A program made the position numbers and the translations under genes. From NCBI GenBank assembly GCA_030523765.1, contig JAUNHX010000007.1, forward strand, positions 73,663-117,232: a stretch of DNA of 43,570 nucleotides, written 5' to 3'. Each line of letters starts with the position of its first letter. Positions within the stretch are counted from its first letter, which is position 1. Shown in pieces: positions 19,301 through 27,624 of this stretch. Under the pieces are notes generated by a model. It had not been told where the DNA came from. It saw only the letters and a program-made list of their open reading frames with translations, and did no database searches. Source of the DNA: Bacteroidales bacterium (GTDB taxonomy: Bacteria > Bacteroidota > Bacteroidia > Bacteroidales > P3).

Positions 19301-22300
19301 GATACCATTATCCGCATGATCAATGTGACCTTCTGTGCTGGCACCTACACCATTGGTAGTGCTGCCACCAACGATTACTTGTCGTTCACAGAGGCCATCG
19401 ATACGTTGAACAATGCTGGTGTTGCTGGTCCGGTAGTCTTCGTTGTTCAGGATGGTCTCTACGAGGAGCAACTCTCGTTGGGTGCTATCAATGGTGTTAG
19501 CGGTATCAATACGATTACCTTCCGCGGGTCGCTTACCGATAGTTCGGCTGTCGAGCTGCGTTATGCTACTGCCAACAACAGCAACTATGTACTCAACTTT
19601 GATGGTGCTAGTTATATCAACTTTGATCATATGACCATCGCTAGCTTGCCTACGGGCAACACCAACTATGGTCATGTGGTTGTCATCAACAGTTCCGATC
19701 ACATTGGTTTCACCAAGACAGTTATCAAGGTGAAGGAAACTATCAATAATGTCAACGCTTGTGGTGTCGTTGCAGGCAACGAGGTGAATAGTCTCTCGTT
19801 CGATAGCTGTCTTGTCCTCTATGGTTATTATGGCATCAAGGCGCTTATCCCCAATGAATACACTAGTGCAGGCTTCCGCTTTGATGATGGCGAGGTGCGC
19901 AACTTCTGGTTCCAGGGTATCGCACTGCGTAAGTTCAACGATGTTGTAATTCGCCGCAACCAGATCAACTCGGGTGTAACGGTCAACAGCCGTGCGCTTA
20001 CGGGTATCTTTGTGGCCCAGGTGGATGGTGGTATCGATATTGAGCGCAACAATGTAGTACTCTACGATACCAAGAATGGTGGTAAGCGTGGTATCTCGGT
20101 TATCAACTGTGTTGCTAGCAATACTATCCGTGGTCGTATCTACAACAATATGACTGCGGTGTATGGTACAGGCGTCTCGGGTCAGACTTCGGCTGGTATC
20201 TGGGTTGATAGTTCACACTTCCTCAATGTCTACTACAATTCGTGCCGCGTCTATGCTGGCCTTAACTCAGCCAACACCCGTGCTTTCTCAGTACAGACCA
20301 CTAGCTCGAATGTCCATGTGCTGAATAATATCTTTGCCAACAACAGTAAGGGTTATGCTCTCTATGCTCAGAGTGCTTTCAATATTGCTAACTGTAATTA
20401 TAATGTATACTTCTCTACAGGCGACACCATCCGCTTCTGCTACTGGGGCGCTGAAGTTACTTCGCTCGATGCATTACGTGCTGCCAACAACAAGGATGCT
20501 AACTCCTACAATGAGTCGCCTTATTATGTTGCTGCCAACGATCTTCATCTGAGCATCGCCCAGTTTGCTGAGAAGGCCCAGTATAATACTGAGGTGCCTG
20601 TCGATATCGATGGTGTTATTCGTCCTCAGATTCCGCAGCCTTGTATTGGTGCTCATGAGCCTATACGTGATCCTCACGACATCGCTGTGCTTGAGTTTAT
20701 CGAACCTACTCTCGACTCCAATACTGTAGAGACCGATTCGCTCCGCATCATTGTGAAGCTCTACAACAATGGTACCTCTACAGAGACCAATGTTAGATGG
20801 TATGCTTATATCGCCAATACCGAATCCTATAATAACGGTCAAAACCTGATTACCCCAACCCGCACAATCAGTGAGATGGTTCCCACCGAACCGGTATTCG
20901 ATACTGCCTATATTCTCTTACCTCTTGGTCTGATTGATACGAATCATATCCATGCTGTGATCGACTTCGCTCCTGGATTGAACTACTATGAGAGCGATAC
21001 AGTCAATAACCATACTGACACAGTCTTCATGATCGAACCTGCCTTCGATATTCGTGCTGAATGGGTTGCTATCAACGATTCCCTCTCGGGTGTTCACGGC
21101 TGCCGTCTCCATGAAACACCTGTATCGATGCGTATCGTCAATGTCGGTCGCAAGCCTATCCCCTCTGCATACCCCATCACTATTGGTTATCAGGCACGAG
21201 TTCAAACTAACGGTGCTACTGTGACTACCTTACCTCAGGGTCATATCGAAACACTCAATCTCACGGAGGATTTACCCGTTCAAGGCTTTATTGACTTCAC
21301 CTTCCAAACACCCGCCAATCTCTATCCTACAGGCAACGAGCGTGACCTACAGATGCAAATCCGTTCGTGGGGCACCTATGTCTACGACCAAAAGCATGCG
21401 TTCAATCTCCAAGGTCGCGATACTACGGGATGGACTAACTTCACCTCGAAGTATACTCCCAACATGCCTACGGGTCCCGATCTCCATATCCCCTATGCTA
21501 CCTGGGATACTATCAAGGCTACTCAGACCGATAATGGCTTGAGTGTTGTACACCGTCCTATCCGTTGGTACAAAGACTCTACCGATGCTGAACCCTTCTA
21601 TGCTCCTAGCAACTACAATCAGTCAACCTGGTGGGAGACTCCGCAGTATTTTCGCGATACTGTCTACTACCTCAGTGCTATCAGCAGCTCGGGTTGTACC
21701 AGCTACTACAACCCCATCCATGTATTCATCAATCCTCGTGTACCTACCGATGCCTCTATTACCCAAATCGTTACTCCCTATTCTATGGTTTACATGTTTA
21801 ACGATACGGTGAAGGTTCGTATTACCAACTATGGTACGCAAGCTATCTCTAATATCCCTGTTACCTATCAGTTGCGTCAAGGTCTCAATGCTAATGGTAC
21901 CTTGCTGCAAGAGGTAACTGAAACCTGTACGGCCACCATCCAGCCCGATGATTCGTATGTATTCGCTTTCGATTCGTTGGCAATCTTCCCCACCAACCCG
22001 CTTACTAGTCAGCAGACCTATACTGTTCGTGCTTGGACTAACCTAAGCAATGAACAGACTCGTCTCAACGATACTATCCGTGACCTCGACCAATTCTATC
22101 AGCGACGTGAGAATGGTGTGGCAGATGCAAATGGCTACTTCGACTCTTATTCCACTCCCGTGGTGGGTAATCCTGCAGGTCACGATATTACTCGTGTAAC
22201 TTATACCACCCTCGATCAGGTTACCCCCGAGGTTGGTCATACTTATATCAACTTTGGTGATTTCAACAATCCTGCTGTTCCTGTGCTTCGTCTTGTGAAG

Positions 22301-25192
22301 GGTACTACCGATACCATGTTGATTAATTTGGCCAATAGTAGTCGCCACTCCGACTACAATTCGCAAGGCTTCCTCTCGGTATACATCGACTACAACCGCG
22401 ATGGTTACTTCTATGAGGGCGAAGAATTCGTTAACCCCGATGGCACCTCCAACAATATCATGCGTGAGGTCATCTTTGCCGATACCGTTTATAGTCGTCA
22501 ACCTGTGAAATTCGTCTATACGCTGCCCGATAGTTGTAACCTCGGTTACACCCGTATGCGTGTTTGTCTGCATCAAACGCAGACCGACTCGGTAGCTATG
22601 AAGGAGCCATTCAACTTTGATTTCGGTCAGGTACAGGATTATCTGCTCTATGTTGAGGATCTTCCTGTTGATGTCGATGCTGGTCTTGGACGCGTTGTTT
22701 CGCCCAGCAGCAATATTATTTCGGGTACCGATAGCACTGTTGTCACCTTTATGTTAAGCAACAAGGGTGGGGCTAACCTTGAATCAGCTACAATCGGTTA
22801 TCGCACTATCCACAGAAACGGTAATAGTAACAATAGCTTTACCTGGACTGGTATGCTTGCACCGGGTCAGTCGGCTCCCGTTTCGCTGCCTGCTGCTTAT
22901 CTGCCCGAGGGTACTACCCGCTATGCTATTTGGGTACAAGCACCTGGCGACACCATTACCTATAATGATACCATTCGTTGCGAGTTCCATCGTTTCGCTG
23001 TCAAGACGCTGATTATTGAAGATAACTTCGATGATTTGAATGTCAACCTCTGGTATGCTCCTGCTGGTTACAATAATTATTCACGCAACCTCTGGACACG
23101 CAACTATCCTTGGAATAAACCGCATCTCTCCTACTGTATGAGTGACTCGTTGGCCTACATCACTGGCAACGAGGGTATGGTCAATACTGGCAACTATGGT
23201 AGTTTGAGTTACCTCTATTCGCCTCTCATCGATATCTCTCAGATTCGTCCCGATACCATCTCCTTCTGGTTGGCTCACGATATTGGAGAGGGTGCACGTG
23301 TCTATGTTGAGTTCTGGGATTGGCAGAGCACATGGCAGACCCTAGGTTCTGCTGCCGATACCTTCTGGTACACCGAGCCTGCGGGTATCACCGGTACCTC
23401 TTCGGGCTATGCCTTCACCGAATATCGTTATCCCACTTCTCACGCTAGTGGCGACTTCCAGCAAACTCTCCAGTTCCGTATTGTTTACGAGGCTCCCGAA
23501 GGAGTTCCCGCTGCTGAGGGTGCTGTACTCGACAATATGCTCATTGGTCGCGCTCGTCGTGCTATCGATGTGGGTGTTACCTCGATTCTCTATCCTACCG
23601 AACCTCGATTCGGTGAAACGATCTATCCCAAGGTAACCATCCATAACTATGGTCTCGATACTGCTCGTTCCGTAACGTTGGCATATGTGCCCTATGGCTC
23701 CTTCTTGGCCAAGGTAGGAACATACAATGGTACTATTGCTCCCGATGAGTCGGTTATCTACACCTTCCCCGATCCATTCGTAGTGATGGCCGACTTCCCC
23801 GATACCTTCCAGATTTATTCCTATACTACAGTCAATATGGATATCTATCATGAGAACGATACCGTATTCCAAGACTTCGTATTGGCTCCTCTGGACGATG
23901 ATATGGCTGTTACCGACATCCTCTATCCTCTCGATCATATCGTAGCAGGCGACTCTATCCAAGTAACCGCACGTCTGCGTAACTATGGACAACAGCCTGT
24001 AAGCAGCTGCGATGTCACCTACGTCTTCAACGATAACTTCACGGTTACCGAGACAGTCGACTTCGAAGCTCAGTTGGGCGCTCCACTTGGATCCTTCGAA
24101 TACTATAATTACTCCTTCTTGCGCAAGTGTCGTGCCTCGATGGGACAGATGCCACTCTATGTGTACGTCACCTATAATGGCGATGGCTATCCCTACAACG
24201 ATACAGTCAGCAAGAATATTGATGGTCTTCAGAATATCACCGACCTCTATGCTCGCTCTATCGTTATCGATACCACCGATGCTCACAGCGTCAAGTTCCA
24301 GCTAACAATCGACAATATTGGTTCTCGTTCAGCTAACAACTTCACTGTAGGCTATTGGTATGATAACGATACCAGTACTATGGTTATCGAGCATTTCAAT
24401 GCTGGTATGCCGTTGGCTGCCCTCCACACCAGTTACTATGTCTTCGATTCGGTTCAGCCGCGTCGTGCAGGTAACCCCTACGTCTACGTCTCTGGCTTCG
24501 TCCATATTGATGGCGATAACGACAGTACCAACGATACCACCTCGGTCATCGATGATCAGTATGTCGACCTTCATGCGTTGCGTGTCCTTGTCCAAGAAAA
24601 CCGTGAAGACTATTGTAAGGTACGTGTTGAATTGGAGAATCTCGGTAATATGTCCTATAGTCGTGCCTTCCGTGCCAATGCTACTGTGAATGGTACCACG
24701 CTCTATGCTGTAAGTCAACGTATCATCTCGCCGGGCGAGGTATTCTCTATCGTCCTTGATGGTTCCATTCCTAAAAACAGCGATCGTAGTTATACTGGTA
24801 CGGGCTTCCTCACCATGCCGCTCAACTCTGTCGATGCTCCTTGGAATGATAACAACGATGCCAACAACCAGACCTCTATCGTAGAGGTAGAGAACTACTA
24901 CAATCCCGATGGTATTAGCGATGTGGCCACCAATGGTATGACGCTCGATCAGAACGTCCCCAACCCCTTCACTGCCGATACCCGTATTGAGTTCTCTATT
25001 CCTACGCCTGGTCAGGTACGCTTCTTCGTCATGGATGCTGTAGGTCGTCTAGTCTACCAGTCGATTGGCGACTTCTCGGAGGGCGATCATAGCATCACCT
25101 TCGGTAAGCAGCTCAACAGTACTGGTACCTATTTCTATGGTATCGAGTACAATGGCGAGCGCCTCATGCGTAAGATGGTATTTACCAAATAA
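13316..25192 (+). CDS. Giant multidomain T9SS-secreted surface protein
   Basis: A 3,958-residue intact exported protein. Signal peptide 1-21 (MKKNAVLFALFSLIFGFSQA). A jelly-roll-like domain (QGFESTGETSS...) spans about 22-210. A parallel beta-helix-like domain at about 668-1095 ends VGAFEF. A region at about 1301-1500 resembles a lamin-tail fold. A second beta-helix-like domain at about 2010-2441 ends IGAHEP. A GEVED-like segment (FLSVYIDYNRDGYFYEGEEF) starts near 2977. A second jelly-roll-like domain lies at about 3233-3415. Between these are many CARDB-like Ig modules, most closing with an NDT motif, for example near 1206, 1612, 1993, 2919, 3216, 3516, 3629 and 3740. The C-terminus from about 3876 (DQNVPNPFTADTRIEFSIP ... 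GTYFYG ... RKMVFTK) is a T9SS type A sorting domain. It is probably an adhesin or surface-layer component. It has its own promoter and terminator. Confidence 0.93.
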   Translation: MKKNAVLFALFSLIFGFSQAQITTAYQQGFESTGETSSYVVVQGTAQPQSLFYTSGSRSLKMTRTTTEAIVMLDTIDLTNNSTLTYFVLEFMHICNANPFDGAAANSVATIEVKTVNGDWQQLQGNGAYDMGWGGGSSDFAQNSSFSRNSYPAWSGVIDNRSWKRERFNLGNVLVQTPMAMRKLLVRFRFKPTTVSNPTANQAWYLDNVSLKASPQSLAVPVINMTHIPDLEAYPTSRSTRIECEVTTSVSAGMDADSIYMLYRLGTGSSITTQRVQMTAVAGHPNRYRGYIPFAGYDTTIYFRVVTKDATTNHNTATYPDDASGWATYHSVRGSTNQVSISTGCLNGSTAGTSTNYPFPNHGISRSQFIYPRSEMVRAGFKPGAITMLSFLAANATSGSQHLNMQVRLANVDTNYANVISSMGNAPFYDGFMKVVYDSSMTISLSANTYGLINFQDTFFYAGQDLLVQIIYKNYPAGDPSAVSVRTYAPTAPNPYLLPAKGTLSAHYASSSALDPYTHDMFRLGMLDSVKKPDFLFRAWANPPLIYDIGISGLITPNDSTPASAVTANNLIVRLQNYGVNTVNAARIYYQIDDSTTHYYDWTGTLAGNSSVQVTINSSQMLSHGYHTFCAWTDDSITSNGIRYRDHEPLNNNICSRFVSCSGPMSGTVTCGGPSSEYNTIENLLYVLSQCGVNGPLTVNLAAGTYYGPIVFPNIPGTSVTNYVQFQPANGTLGSVIFANQNACNNLLNLANANHIRLSKLTFAPVANKTCTYPVRMGMYSTGCQVLDCQFTEPAYLSTAQIYSGGADSLLIQGCTFNKGKIGISMVGPASDNMAHGNIIRGCTVTGPQNTGIILRNQVDGVIDSCTVTGVATNASYCILLQDCSGATHVTRNVVYTTKGAPAIGATAFNGSADAFAVIANNMLICDDDGTANMLVTPLNFITATYTKVIYNSVKMNAPSFSGVAAATFGGGVIDSCYFFNNIVSCMDTTNYAFNFIPNAGNVNYIGYNIYYSRSSLLNKYNGINCTSFTQWQSVVSDAASQNVNPAFLGSAPTDLRTYSQNVRHHGLVSYFPEVTTDLFGTQRDSVSSCVGAFEFSSLPYDFEVDELIEPYDEYCSVPSTVPVRIAIKNSGVNTYNGSGLSIAFNVNGQPGQASYTIPITDSIPGESIVTVNLNQNVAIPTNGIRDSVHRLNFWFVSSSLDPNPANDTSSYQVIARYHFPAVTTVHDTINYGTADTLTLTQGVQSWPINIYNSGRQDKSTLYWYTHPDSAAFFVGNPIITPILYTDTLYYVRQRRNMPMVKITEVQTKNNGAGVTYPQQLWMNASTQLAVELTNVGDAPAYMEGDTLQLVSNTSSMNRVYVFPAVTIQPGQCMVIQYRTGISVDSSYTLGGMATVSPNATANLGVVYRDGKGIVDAVAINSITSQNQWTQLNVPSVVWSGDGITNNSATAGMYRINWPTNANATPNNTRQYWQVADSAHVMTLGQPSNNLILYTDNGCPADTAHIHIHIESRPPVDIALDQVVLPEGCGLGMESVTVSMHNYGANTSGSFAAYYSVNGTLACVDTIAPIASNGTITHTFSIPLNMSVASGTQEYDVVAWVDAQAGDVSLFNDTTSAHTYSSYTPTAPIVYIYDTVQYGDRDTLSTILPTPDSLGWYDRYGNYLGAYNTYITDYLYSNDTFYVTAYGTAPNQVHVGTLASTTGNTAHPSPYCPNTKYVKEQYLYLAQDLIDAGHGAGPISAISFYLDSVIAPAANPNPSFTFDLFQIGMGMVTEATFTANNNWKSITTVMVDSNLTYSNANQGWITHQFDTPFIWDGTSNIVVEVVHTTTTQLTTGARTRYTAGPSQTALYKSDNSTAAIATFTGNGSRSANRPDIKFTFVDLGCEGPSSPIYVTVIGTPDVDAALEWPEAMDTVQFSSCGANNFDVVVRNSGSDSITDYTINYWVDTTHGVYNSLQGVASRSSSVITIATPSFEPGRHVLKAIINTTDDTVSTNDTIIRMINVTFCAGTYTIGSAATNDYLSFTEAIDTLNNAGVAGPVVFVVQDGLYEEQLSLGAINGVSGINTITFRGSLTDSSAVELRYATANNSNYVLNFDGASYINFDHMTIASLPTGNTNYGHVVVINSSDHIGFTKTVIKVKETINNVNACGVVAGNEVNSLSFDSCLVLYGYYGIKALIPNEYTSAGFRFDDGEVRNFWFQGIALRKFNDVVIRRNQINSGVTVNSRALTGIFVAQVDGGIDIERNNVVLYDTKNGGKRGISVINCVASNTIRGRIYNNMTAVYGTGVSGQTSAGIWVDSSHFLNVYYNSCRVYAGLNSANTRAFSVQTTSSNVHVLNNIFANNSKGYALYAQSAFNIANCNYNVYFSTGDTIRFCYWGAEVTSLDALRAANNKDANSYNESPYYVAANDLHLSIAQFAEKAQYNTEVPVDIDGVIRPQIPQPCIGAHEPIRDPHDIAVLEFIEPTLDSNTVETDSLRIIVKLYNNGTSTETNVRWYAYIANTESYNNGQNLITPTRTISEMVPTEPVFDTAYILLPLGLIDTNHIHAVIDFAPGLNYYESDTVNNHTDTVFMIEPAFDIRAEWVAINDSLSGVHGCRLHETPVSMRIVNVGRKPIPSAYPITIGYQARVQTNGATVTTLPQGHIETLNLTEDLPVQGFIDFTFQTPANLYPTGNERDLQMQIRSWGTYVYDQKHAFNLQGRDTTGWTNFTSKYTPNMPTGPDLHIPYATWDTIKATQTDNGLSVVHRPIRWYKDSTDAEPFYAPSNYNQSTWWETPQYFRDTVYYLSAISSSGCTSYYNPIHVFINPRVPTDASITQIVTPYSMVYMFNDTVKVRITNYGTQAISNIPVTYQLRQGLNANGTLLQEVTETCTATIQPDDSYVFAFDSLAIFPTNPLTSQQTYTVRAWTNLSNEQTRLNDTIRDLDQFYQRRENGVADANGYFDSYSTPVVGNPAGHDITRVTYTTLDQVTPEVGHTYINFGDFNNPAVPVLRLVKGTTDTMLINLANSSRHSDYNSQGFLSVYIDYNRDGYFYEGEEFVNPDGTSNNIMREVIFADTVYSRQPVKFVYTLPDSCNLGYTRMRVCLHQTQTDSVAMKEPFNFDFGQVQDYLLYVEDLPVDVDAGLGRVVSPSSNIISGTDSTVVTFMLSNKGGANLESATIGYRTIHRNGNSNNSFTWTGMLAPGQSAPVSLPAAYLPEGTTRYAIWVQAPGDTITYNDTIRCEFHRFAVKTLIIEDNFDDLNVNLWYAPAGYNNYSRNLWTRNYPWNKPHLSYCMSDSLAYITGNEGMVNTGNYGSLSYLYSPLIDISQIRPDTISFWLAHDIGEGARVYVEFWDWQSTWQTLGSAADTFWYTEPAGITGTSSGYAFTEYRYPTSHASGDFQQTLQFRIVYEAPEGVPAAEGAVLDNMLIGRARRAIDVGVTSILYPTEPRFGETIYPKVTIHNYGLDTARSVTLAYVPYGSFLAKVGTYNGTIAPDESVIYTFPDPFVVMADFPDTFQIYSYTTVNMDIYHENDTVFQDFVLAPLDDDMAVTDILYPLDHIVAGDSIQVTARLRNYGQQPVSSCDVTYVFNDNFTVTETVDFEAQLGAPLGSFEYYNYSFLRKCRASMGQMPLYVYVTYNGDGYPYNDTVSKNIDGLQNITDLYARSIVIDTTDAHSVKFQLTIDNIGSRSANNFTVGYWYDNDTSTMVIEHFNAGMPLAALHTSYYVFDSVQPRRAGNPYVYVSGFVHIDGDNDSTNDTTSVIDDQYVDLHALRVLVQENREDYCKVRVELENLGNMSYSRAFRANATVNGTTLYAVSQRIISPGEVFSIVLDGSIPKNSDRSYTGTGFLTMPLNSVDAPWNDNNDANNQTSIVEVENYYNPDGISDVATNGMTLDQNVPNPFTADTRIEFSIPTPGQVRFFVMDAVGRLVYQSIGDFSEGDHSITFGKQLNSTGTYFYGIEYNGERLMRKMVFTK

Positions 25193-25215
25193 GCAGTAAT
25201 ACTGCACTACAAGCC

Positions 25216-25247
25216 AATACCCCGAGCCTTTGCTCGGGGTATTTTTT
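25216..25247 (+). terminator. Strong intrinsic terminator of the giant gene
   Basis: Perfect 12-bp stem AATACCCCGAGC (25216-25227) / GCTCGGGGTATT (25232-25243), tetraloop CTTT, then six T (25242-25247). It lies 24 bp after the stop codon. Confidence 0.95.
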
Positions 25248-25295
25248 CTACTCTTATTCATCTTTTATTATTATCAATCAACGAAACCAACACTC

Positions 25296-26651
25296 ATGCT
25301 CCATCATTTCCTTTCATATATTGAACAGCAGCAGCTCTTCACTCCTCAGCAACGAGGATTGTTGGCTGTGAGTGGAGGTATCGATTCGGTGGTAATGCTT
25401 CACCTCATGCATCGAGCAGGCTTCCCCGTTGCTATTGCCCATTGCAACTTCCATCTCCGTCCTGGCGATTGCGATCGCGATGAGCAGTTCGTTCGTCAAT
25501 TGGCTAATCATTATCAGATACCCCTCTTTGTAGCACAGTTCGATACCCATGCCTATGCTGAAGAGGAGAAACTATCAGTCGAAGAGGCAGCCCGCAACCT
25601 ACGTTATCGTTACTTCGAAACACTGCTGCGTGACCATCATTTCGACTATATAGCAACAGCCCATCATCGCGATGATGCTACCGAGACCTTCTTCATCAAC
25701 CTACTTCGTGGCACTGGCATCTCTGGGCTTCATGGCATCCTCCCCCGCAATGGAGATATTGTTCGTCCAATGCTTGTATTCTCCCGTCAACAGATTGAAG
25801 CGTATGCTGAACAAGAGAATCTCTCGCATGTTGAGGATGTCACCAATCAGTCGCTAGCCTATCGTCGAAACCAGATTCGTCATCAGCTACTCCCATTGCT
25901 TCGCAGCATCAACCCTTCCATCGATGAGATTATGCAGCGCAACATCACCCATCTATCCGATGCCGAACAGCTCTATCGTCAAGCAGTCGATAGTCAGCGT
26001 CAGCAGTATCTTAAGTCGCAAGGCGATAGTTTCCTTTTATCGCACCATGATTTGATGCATCTCCATCCGCAGCGAACACTCCTCTTCGAATTCCTTCAGC
26101 CCTTTGGGTTCAACACCTCCGTTGTTGATAGTCTTCTGCAGTTGCAAGGCGATCCCCATTTCGGTCAGCAATTTCTTTCATCTCAATACCAACTTCTTCG
26201 CAGTGCCGAGGGGTTGCTGATAGAGCCAATCCGTAAAGATGAAAAACAAAACAACACCCAATTTATCGAACGTTTCGAGGTAGAGCAGTCCGAAAACTAC
26301 CAAGTCACACTTAATAATAAAACCCTTTCTTTTTGCATCCTACCCCGTACCCAAGTCCCTTCGTTGAAGGTGCCTCCCACCCAAGCCCTCTTCGATGTAG
26401 ATCGATTGGCATGGCCCTTGACGCTACGTTCATGGCAAGAGGCCGATCGCATTGCCCCCTATGGTATGAGTGGCACACAGTTGGTGAGCGATCTGTTTAC
26501 CCATCATCATTATACCCCGCATCAAAAGAGAGAAGCGTTGATGCTATGCGATGCCGATAACCATCTTTTATGGGCAGTAGCACTCCGGGCCTCCCGCTAT
26601 GCTGCTATTAGCACAAATACCACCCTTATTCTTATTGTCACTATGCAATAA
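25296..26651 (+). CDS. tilS: tRNA(Ile)-lysidine synthase TilS
   Basis: An ATP-dependent enzyme that adds lysine to C34 of tRNA-Ile(CAU), changing its decoding from AUG to AUA; essential in most bacteria. From ATG 25296 it has 451 residues. The PP-loop SGGIDS is at 26-31, followed by the family motifs AHCNFHLRPGDCDRDEQFVRQ, YIATAHHRDDATETFFINLLRGTGISGLHGI and RNQIRHQLLPLL. The C-terminal domain includes LTLRSWQEADRIAPYGMSGTQLVSDLF. The frame is open back to 25230, but that extension encodes a hydrophobic stretch within the preceding terminator, so 25296 is the likely start. Its leader must contain its own promoter; none was obvious. Confidence 0.95.
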   Translation: MLHHFLSYIEQQQLFTPQQRGLLAVSGGIDSVVMLHLMHRAGFPVAIAHCNFHLRPGDCDRDEQFVRQLANHYQIPLFVAQFDTHAYAEEEKLSVEEAARNLRYRYFETLLRDHHFDYIATAHHRDDATETFFINLLRGTGISGLHGILPRNGDIVRPMLVFSRQQIEAYAEQENLSHVEDVTNQSLAYRRNQIRHQLLPLLRSINPSIDEIMQRNITHLSDAEQLYRQAVDSQRQQYLKSQGDSFLLSHHDLMHLHPQRTLLFEFLQPFGFNTSVVDSLLQLQGDPHFGQQFLSSQYQLLRSAEGLLIEPIRKDEKQNNTQFIERFEVEQSENYQVTLNNKTLSFCILPRTQVPSLKVPPTQALFDVDRLAWPLTLRSWQEADRIAPYGMSGTQLVSDLFTHHHYTPHQKREALMLCDADNHLLWAVALRASRYAAISTNTTLILIVTMQ

Positions 26652-26684
26652 GTGTTCTATAACAAAGAAAACAAAAAAACAAGT

Positions 26685-27482
26685 ATGGAAAATTTAAAAG
26701 GTGTAGCCAATACCCTCTATCTCCCTATGGTAGCACGCATCTACGTTAGCCGCCATTTTCCTGAGTATTTCTGCGATCAGAAAGCCCTTTCATTAGCCAA
26801 TTCCCTACCAGCAGGGGTAGAGCAAGGCAGCGATGAATATACCCACATGGCCCATGTTGATCGCTGTTGGCAGATGGATCACACAGTCCAATCCTTTATC
26901 CTATCCCACCCAGGCTGCAATATCATCTATTTAGGTGTAGGACTTGACACCGGTTTCGATCGTGTGCCACATGGTGCAGAACACTTCTATGGCATCGATC
27001 TTCCCGAAGCCATCGCCTTGCGTAAGCAAGTGTTAGGCGAACGCGAAGGGGAAACCCTCATTGCAGGCGATATGTTCGCTATGGGGTGGGTGTCATCCAT
27101 CGATAAGACCTTGCCCACATTGATAGTAGTTAGTGGAGTATTCCAATATTTCCACATCGAACAGGTGCAACGTTTTATAGGCCAACTCAAACAATCCTTC
27201 CCACAAGGCGAATTGGTTTTTGATGCCACCAACAGTACAGGACTCAAATTCACCAATAAATTTGTCCAGCGTTCGGGCAATACCGCCTCCCTTATGTATT
27301 TCTATGTTGATGATGCCAACCTCTTCGCCAAACAAACTGGCACACACATCCTCTCCGAAAAGATGTTCCATACCCAAGCACGCCATATTCTTCGAGGCAA
27401 ACTCAAATTCCGTACACGCCTCTTCATGTTTGGTTGTGATCTACTCAAAAGAGCCAAAATCATCCACCTACAGTTAAGGTAG
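26685..27482 (+). CDS. LCM/TcmP-type SAM-dependent methyltransferase
   Basis: A 265-residue class I methyltransferase of the leucine-carboxyl-methyltransferase (PPM1/TcmP/LCM) family. The SAM-binding motif IIYLGVGLDTGFDRV is at about 80-95, with acidic motif II FYGIDLPEAIALRKQVL, LIAGDMFAMGW and then LIVVSGVFQYFHIEQVQRFI. The substrate is unknown; such proteins methylate small molecules such as polyketides or phenolics. The frame can start at GTG 26652, but ATG 26685 gives the natural N-terminus MENLKGVANTLYLPM. It follows tilS by 33 bp. The last codons, TTA AGG TAG, fall in the left end of a 151-bp repeat element, so its C-terminus and stop are supplied by that repeat. Confidence 0.85.
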   Translation: MENLKGVANTLYLPMVARIYVSRHFPEYFCDQKALSLANSLPAGVEQGSDEYTHMAHVDRCWQMDHTVQSFILSHPGCNIIYLGVGLDTGFDRVPHGAEHFYGIDLPEAIALRKQVLGEREGETLIAGDMFAMGWVSSIDKTLPTLIVVSGVFQYFHIEQVQRFIGQLKQSFPQGELVFDATNSTGLKFTNKFVQRSGNTASLMYFYVDDANLFAKQTGTHILSEKMFHTQARHILRGKLKFRTRLFMFGCDLLKRAKIIHLQLR

Positions 27483-27624
27483 GTTCTATAAATTTGAAGT
27501 CTTGTCGACATCGGGCCGCTTGTTACTCGGTTGCATAGCCCACTATTCTCCCTCGCTTCGCACAGCAATCTGTTCGACAATCCCTTCAAAATCGCAGGAA
27601 ATGTATTTGTAGAATCCACCTTAA
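27474..27624. repeat. 151-bp intergenic repeat, copy 1
   Basis: Left end TTAAGGTAGGTTCTATAAAT (27474-27493) and right end ATTTGTAGAATCCACCTTAA (27605-27624) are inverted repeats matching at 17 of 20 positions. The core carries TCGGTTGCATAGCCCACTAT, shared with copies at 38037 and 42562. The left end overlaps the stop codon of the methyltransferase gene. No coding capacity and no obvious target duplication. It looks like a MITE-type element or a structured repeat family. Confidence 0.85.
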
